DNA of 64,000 nucleotides, taken from the NCBI RefSeq assembly GCF_014651135.1, contig NZ_BMWH01000001.1, positions 64,120 to 128,119 on the forward strand. Direction: 5' to 3'. The notes below the pieces were generated by a model. The model ran no database searches and was not told the origin of the DNA. It saw only the letters and a program-made list of their open reading frames with translations. A program made the position numbers and the translations under genes. This document shows, one piece after another, positions 60,101 to 64,000 of this stretch. The DNA is from Streptomyces echinoruber (GTDB lineage Bacteria > Actinomycetota > Actinomycetes > Streptomycetales > Streptomycetaceae). Position 1 is the stretch's first letter. Each line of letters begins with the position of its first letter.

Positions 60101-63100
60101 CTGGAGACCGCCCTGGAGGCGAGCCGGGAGCTGTACGGCGCCGGCCCGGTCCTGGTCGAGGACTGCACAGTCCTGCAGAGCATGGTCCTCGACCCGGGCG
60201 ACCGCGCCGAGGTGCAGCTCCTGGTCGACGAGTCGACGGCGGGCCCGGGGCGCGGCGCCTTCCGCTACTTCGCCGCCCGCCCGGGCGACCACGACGACCA
60301 GGGCGCACCGCGCTGGACCCTGCACGCACAGGGCCGGGTCGGCCCGTCCTCCGCGGCCCCGTCGGCCGAGGACCTCGACGCCCTGCGGGCCCGGCTCACC
60401 ACGAAGATCTCCGGCGACGAGTTCCACCGCGGCATGTGGCGGCGGAAGCTGTACCTCGGGCCCTCCGCGCAGTGGGTCGAGCACATCCACGCGGGCGAGG
60501 GCGAGGCGCTGGCCCGGATGCGCCCGGCGCGCCCCGAGGAGAGCGGCACCTACCTGCTGCACCCGGGCCTCACCGACGCGCTGTTCCAGACCCTGTTCGC
60601 GTGCCTGCCCCCGGACGGCCCGCCGGACGCCACGTACATGCTCGTCAGTATCGACCGCTTCCTGCTGCACGGTCCCGCCGGCGGCGCGACTCACTGCCGG
60701 GTACGGCTGCTTCCGTCCTCCGGCCCGGCCACGATGCTGCTGGCCGAGGCCCGGCTGTACGACGACCGGGGACGCACCCTGGTCGAGGCGGACGGGGTGT
60801 GCCTGCGACGGGCCGAACGCGAGCAGCTGCTGCGCGCGGAACCCCAGGACCCGGCCGTCACCCGCCGGGCCGTCGCCGCGCGGCCCGCCGATGCGGCCCC
60901 GGCAGCCGCAGTCCCGGCACCGCGTGACCCCGACGCCGTGCGGGACCTCCTGGCGCGCACCGTCGCCACGGCCCTCGGCAGCGACCGGGCCGGCCTGGAT
61001 GTCCACGAGCCGCTGCAGAACCTCGGCCTGGACTCGCTCATGGCCCTGGAGGTCAAAGAGACCCTCGCCGCCCGGCTCGGCGTCTCCCTGCCTCTCGTGA
61101 TCTTCCTCGACGGCCGCAGCGTGCACACGCTCGGCACGGAGATCCTCGGCCTGCTCGGGGCCGACGACGCCGGCGAGGAGCCCGGCACGGCCGGCGCGTC
61201 CCGGGTGGAGAGCGGCGCCCTGCCGGTCTTCCTGCCCGACGCCCAGGCACGCCACGAGCCGTTTCCGCTGACCGATCTCCAGCAGGCCTATCTGGTGGGC
61301 CGGTCCAGCGCCTTCGAACTCGGCAATGTCTCGACGTACTTCTTCATCGAGGTCGACGTGGAGGACGTGGACCTCACCCGCCTCACCGAGTCGCTGCGGC
61401 TGATGATCGCACGCCACGACATGCTGCGGGCCGTCATGACCGAGGACGGCCACCAGCGGGTGCTCGCCGATGTCCCGCCGTACGAGATCCGGACCACGGA
61501 TCTGCGCGCGTGCGACGAGGGCGAACGGGACCGGCTGCTGCGGGACCTCCATGAGGAGGTGCGCGACCAGGTCTTCGACACCACGCGCTGGCCGCTGTTC
61601 GACGTGCGGGCCACGTTGCTCGACGAGCGGCACACCCGCCTGCACATCGGCCTGGACGCCCTGATCATCGATGCGTGGAGCACGTCCCTGCTGTTCAGCG
61701 AGTGGGCGGCGGCCTACCGCGGCGAAGCGGCCTCGCTTCCCGAACTGCCCTTGACCTACCGGGACTACGTCGTCACCGCCCGCTCCATCGAGGGCACCCC
61801 CCTGCACACCGCCTCGCTGGAGTACTGGCGCGGGCGCGTCGACTCGCTGCCGCCCGCCCCCGAGCTGCCGCTCGCCAAGAACCCGGCCTCGCTCGACCGC
61901 CCCGTGTTCACGCACCGCTCGCACCGTATCGAGGCGGAGGACTGGGCCCGGTTCAAGCAGCAGGCGGCCGCTCTCGGCGTCACGCCCTCGGCGGCCCTGT
62001 GTACCGCCTATGCCCAGGTGCTGGCCGCATGGAGCAAGTCCAGCCGGTTCACCCTCAACCTGCTGTTCTTCAACCGGCTGCCGTTGCACCCGGACGTCGG
62101 CAAGGTGGTCGGCAACTTCAGCGCCACCACCCTGCTGGAGATCGACAGTTCGGCCTTGGACGGCTTCGCCGTGCGCGCCGACCGCATCCAGAAGCAGTTG
62201 TGGAACGACCTGGAGCACAGCCACGTCAGCGGCGTCGAGGTCCTGCGCGAACTGCACCGGGCCCGTGGCGGAGGCGGCCGGGCCTCCATGCCCGTGGTCT
62301 TCGCCAGCACGGTCAACTTCGCCGCCAAGGAGGACTCCGCGGCGGCCACCGGCCTCGCCCAGCACCTGACCGCGCTCGGAAGCGCCGGCCGTGAGGTCTC
62401 CACCTCCATCCGCACTCCGCAGGTGTGGCTGGACCACCAGGTCGTCGAGGACGCGGGCGCCCTGATGGTGAACTGGGACGTCGTCGAGGAGATCTTCCCC
62501 GAGGGAATGATCGACGCGATGTTCGCGGCCTATGTGGACCTCCTGCGCGGCCTCTGCCACGACCCGCAGGCCTGGCACCGCCCCGCCCCGGTCCTGGTGC
62601 CGGACGCCGACCTGGCCGTGCGCCGCGAGGTCAACGCCACGGCCGCGCCGCTGCCCGCCGGGCTGCTGCACGAACCGTTCACGGAGCGTGCCGCGGCGCA
62701 CCCCGACCGCACCGCGGTCATCGCGGCGGACCGCACCCTGACGTACGGCGAACTCGACGCCCGCACCGACCGGCTGGGCCGCCGGCTGCGCGAACACGGA
62801 GCACAGCCGGGCAGCTTGGTCGGCGTCGTGATGGAGAAAGGCTGGGAGCAGGTCGCCGCGACGATCGGCGTGCTGAAGTCCGGAGCGGCCTACGTGCCCA
62901 TCGACGCGGCCGTCCCGCCCGAACGGCTGCGGCTGCTCATGGAGAAGGCCGGCATCTCACTCGTCCTGACACAGGCCCGCGTGGAGGAGCGCATCGCCTG
63001 GCCGGACGGTACCGTGCGGCTCAGCGTCGACACGACCACCGCCGAAGCGCCGGACGCCGCACCGCTGACGCCGTCCCCGGCCCGCCCCGACGACCTGGCG

Positions 63101-64000
63101 TACGTCATCTTCACCTCCGGGTCCACCGGCACGCCGAAGGGCGTGATGATCGAGCACACCGGTGCCCTGAACACCTGCCTCGACATCAACGAGCGCTTCG
63201 GCATCACCGAGGACGACCGGGTGCTCGCCCTGTCCGCACTCAACTTCGACCTCTCCGTCTACGACGTCTTCGGCGTCCTGGCCGCCGGCGGCGCGATCGT
63301 ACTGCCGGAGCCGGGCGCACAGCGGGAACCGGCGCGCTGGGCGCACCTCGTCACCGAGCACGGCGTCACGCTGTGGAACAGCGTGCCCACGCTGATGGAG
63401 ATGTTCACCGAACACGCCCTCGGCGAGGGCCTGGCCGGCACTCTCCCGCTGCGGACGGTGATGATGAGCGGCGACTGGATCCCGGTCACCCTCCCCGACC
63501 GCATCCGGGCACTGGTGCCCGACGCGGCCGTGTGGAGCCTGGGCGGAGCCACCGAGGCGTCGATCTGGTCGATCCTTCACCCCATCGGCGACGTCGATCC
63601 CGACTGGGCGAGCATCCCGTACGGCACGCCGATGCGCAGCCAGCAGTTCCATGTGCTGAACGACGCGATGCAGCCCTGCCCCGTGTGGGTGCCCGGCCGG
63701 CTCTGCATCGGCGGCGCTGGACTCGCCCGCGGCTACCTCGGCGACGAGGCCAAGACCCGGGCCGCCTTCCTGCGCCATCCGTCCACCGGGGAACGGCTCT
63801 ACCGGACCGGTGACCTCGGCCGCTACCTGCCCGACGGGAGCATCGAGTTCCTGGGCCGCGAGGACTTCCAGGTGAAGGTCCAGGGCTACCGGATCGAGCT
63901 GGGAGAGATCGAGGCGGCCCTCGCACAGTGCGCCGGCGTGCGGGCCTCGGTGGTGTCCGCCGTGGGCGAGAGGCAGGGAGCCAAGCAACTCGTCGCGTAC
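57137..64000 (+). CDS. Hybrid PKS-NRPS, partial: KS-AT-DH(degenerate)-ACP-Cy-A...
   Basis: At least 2288 residues are encoded in one open frame that runs off the window. A docking helix ([14 protein letters not shown]) leads to the KS (Cys208, His343, His382) and an AT ([10 protein letters not shown], Ser658 in [15 protein letters not shown], malonyl-like). The DH-like domain has Cys975 where the catalytic His should be ([12 protein letters not shown]) but keeps Asp1147. The ACP serine is Ser1300. The cyclization domain has Asp1507, Asp1512 and Ser1515 (DALIIDAWS); the adenylation domain has [10 protein letters not shown] at 1993. A-domain residues D2038, L2039, Y2042, N2081, M2109, S2111, L2135, I2143 and W2144 nearly equal the cysteine code DLYNLSLIW. 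It should condense cysteine and cyclize it to thiazoline. AGGAGG fixes ATG 57137. The end of the gene is not visible. Confidence 0.95.
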   Translation, partial: MTGNGPERQAVLAQSLKEIRRLRAELDAVQNAGTEPIAVVGMACRMPGGADSPEAFWEFLDRGGDGIGEIPATRWDVDRFYDPDPDAPGKMSTRRGGFLDDVDRFDAGFFGISPREAAALDPQQRLLLEVGWEALEHAGQSPDGLRGSDTGVYFGVTTYDYLQAQMQQVDPADLTAYSLTGNASTFAAGRLSYWLGLNGPSLSVDTACSSSLVGVHLACRSLRSGETGLALAGGVNVLLAPEWFVVASKAHMLAADGRCKTFDASADGYVRSEGCGIVVLKRLSDARAAGDRILAVIRGSAVNQDGRSSGVTVPNSAAQQAVIRQALQSASVEPAQVGYVEAHGTGTPLGDPLELRALDAVLGGRGEAGPLLVGSVKTNVGHLEPAAGVAGLIKVILSLQHERIPPHLHLSEVNPEIGIEDLAVEIPAEGRPWPRGAAPRIAGVSSFGASGTNAHLIVEEAPAEAGPDVTAPERTAHLLTLSAKNPEALTALAGRYRDRLAAATDAELGDICFTAATGRSHFAHRLAVTASSATEMGRRLAEHAEGGRPAGSHRGHARAGTRPQVVFLFTGQGAQYPGMARALYATEPVFRQVLDACDEVLRPLTGRPLTTVLDPAPEDAALLHDTSWTQPALFAVEYALAQLWRSWGVEPAAVLGHSVGELVAACVAGAMDLADGLRLVARRGRLMHDLTDGGAMAAVFASEDRVAALLERHAAELSVAAVNGPENIVLSGSESALDAVLAELSEQGVRAKRMTVTRAFHSPLMDPALDAFEREAAGVTFRAPRIPVVSNLTGEILTGEGAFTARSLREHAREAVRFHEGMTTLYREGYRVFLEVGPAPTLTGLAKRSLTADAGPGEQPEPDEQPVFLPSLRPRRDDWQVLLDSLGALYTRGVAVDWERYDAGRGRRRTELPTYAFQRARHWFRPSARPEATAETAPAGGLSRTLLGARVASPLPTAQFAATVGAEAHPCLGDCVMDGLPVVNIGVYLETALEASRELYGAGPVLVEDCTVLQSMVLDPGDRAEVQLLVDESTAGPGRGAFRYFAARPGDHDDQGAPRWTLHAQGRVGPSSAAPSAEDLDALRARLTTKISGDEFHRGMWRRKLYLGPSAQWVEHIHAGEGEALARMRPARPEESGTYLLHPGLTDALFQTLFACLPPDGPPDATYMLVSIDRFLLHGPAGGATHCRVRLLPSSGPATMLLAEARLYDDRGRTLVEADGVCLRRAEREQLLRAEPQDPAVTRRAVAARPADAAPAAAVPAPRDPDAVRDLLARTVATALGSDRAGLDVHEPLQNLGLDSLMALEVKETLAARLGVSLPLVIFLDGRSVHTLGTEILGLLGADDAGEEPGTAGASRVESGALPVFLPDAQARHEPFPLTDLQQAYLVGRSSAFELGNVSTYFFIEVDVEDVDLTRLTESLRLMIARHDMLRAVMTEDGHQRVLADVPPYEIRTTDLRACDEGERDRLLRDLHEEVRDQVFDTTRWPLFDVRATLLDERHTRLHIGLDALIIDAWSTSLLFSEWAAAYRGEAASLPELPLTYRDYVVTARSIEGTPLHTASLEYWRGRVDSLPPAPELPLAKNPASLDRPVFTHRSHRIEAEDWARFKQQAAALGVTPSAALCTAYAQVLAAWSKSSRFTLNLLFFNRLPLHPDVGKVVGNFSATTLLEIDSSALDGFAVRADRIQKQLWNDLEHSHVSGVEVLRELHRARGGGGRASMPVVFASTVNFAAKEDSAAATGLAQHLTALGSAGREVSTSIRTPQVWLDHQVVEDAGALMVNWDVVEEIFPEGMIDAMFAAYVDLLRGLCHDPQAWHRPAPVLVPDADLAVRREVNATAAPLPAGLLHEPFTERAAAHPDRTAVIAADRTLTYGELDARTDRLGRRLREHGAQPGSLVGVVMEKGWEQVAATIGVLKSGAAYVPIDAAVPPERLRLLMEKAGISLVLTQARVEERIAWPDGTVRLSVDTTTAEAPDAAPLTPSPARPDDLAYVIFTSGSTGTPKGVMIEHTGALNTCLDINERFGITEDDRVLALSALNFDLSVYDVFGVLAAGGAIVLPEPGAQREPARWAHLVTEHGVTLWNSVPTLMEMFTEHALGEGLAGTLPLRTVMMSGDWIPVTLPDRIRALVPDAAVWSLGGATEASIWSILHPIGDVDPDWASIPYGTPMRSQQFHVLNDAMQPCPVWVPGRLCIGGAGLARGYLGDEAKTRAAFLRHPSTGERLYRTGDLGRYLPDGSIEFLGREDFQVKVQGYRIELGEIEAALAQCAGVRASVVSAVGERQGAKQLVAY

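Noticed and set aside
59420..62797. A very long open frame (about 1125 codons) on the minus strand opposite the PKS-NRPS gene
   Set aside because: It is an antisense shadow produced by high GC; the plus frame carries all KS, AT, ACP, Cy and A motifs.
40335..64000. A second tRNA-Leu 3' end as an attachment site
   Set aside because: I saw no direct copy of the tRNA T-arm and acceptor end in the window; it may lie beyond the end.

Overview
The window looks like chromosomal DNA of a high-GC actinomycete, almost certainly Streptomyces. GC is very high with strong third-position bias, GTG starts and GTGA/ATGA stop-start overlaps are common, and the gene families are typical: SigB/F-type sigma factor, DUF2795, XRE-DUF5753 regulator, CBM2 cellulases with CebR boxes, and modular PKS/NRPS genes. 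It falls into an ordinary accessory chromosome part (about 1-40.3 kb) and an island-like part (40.3-64 kb).

Region 1 (0.1-19.2 kb) holds stress and housekeeping accessory genes: a DJ-1/PfpI protein, a translationally coupled CBS-domain/membrane protein pair, DUF2795, a pyruvate-oxidase-like TPP enzyme, a divergent SigB/F-type sigma factor, a secreted Gln/Thr-rich protein, an aminotransferase-fold protein without its lysine coupled to an MBL-fold hydrolase, a second MBL protein coupled to a DedA protein, a holin-like/phosphatase fusion, OsmC, an XRE regulator, an ADP-ribosylglycohydrolase, a pterin dehydratase, a methyltransferase and a phosphotransferase-fold kinase.

Region 2 (19.4-26 kb) is a crystalline-cellulose locus. 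A GH48 cellobiohydrolase is divergent from a GH5 endoglucanase followed by a GH6 cellobiohydrolase. All three are secreted and carry an N-terminal CBM2, and the divergent promoter region has one perfect and one degenerate CebR operator. Reducing-end exo, non-reducing-end exo and endo activities would act together.

Region 3 (26-40.2 kb) contains a frameshifted phytanoyl-CoA dioxygenase, a methyltransferase with a natural His-rich N-terminus, an aldo/keto reductase, a long-chain acyl-CoA ligase, a LysR/bile-acid-symporter-like pair, a secreted GH33 sialidase with a LamG domain, a MarR/quinone-oxidoreductase pair flanking a long inverted repeat, fdhD with a possible small upstream ORF, and an aldehyde dehydrogenase.

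Region 4 (40.3-45.3 kb) starts with tRNA-Leu(GAG) and continues as a transposase graveyard: a transposase truncated exactly at the terminal repeat of an IS701-like element, then a third DDE transposase.

Region 5 (45.3-64 kb, running off the end) has a MarR repressor divergent from a cupin gene across two operator-like palindromes, a DHA2-type exporter, and then a hybrid PKS-NRPS operon. The first PKS is ACP-KS-AT-AT-DH-ACP, the second KS-AT-ACP, and the third KS-AT-DH(degenerate)-ACP-Cy-A. The A-domain residues predict cysteine, so the line should build a thiazoline or thiazole. No ketoreductase or enoylreductase is present in the visible modules. The leading ACP, the tandem ATs, the degenerate DH and the missing KRs make this operon the best candidate for a little-described system.
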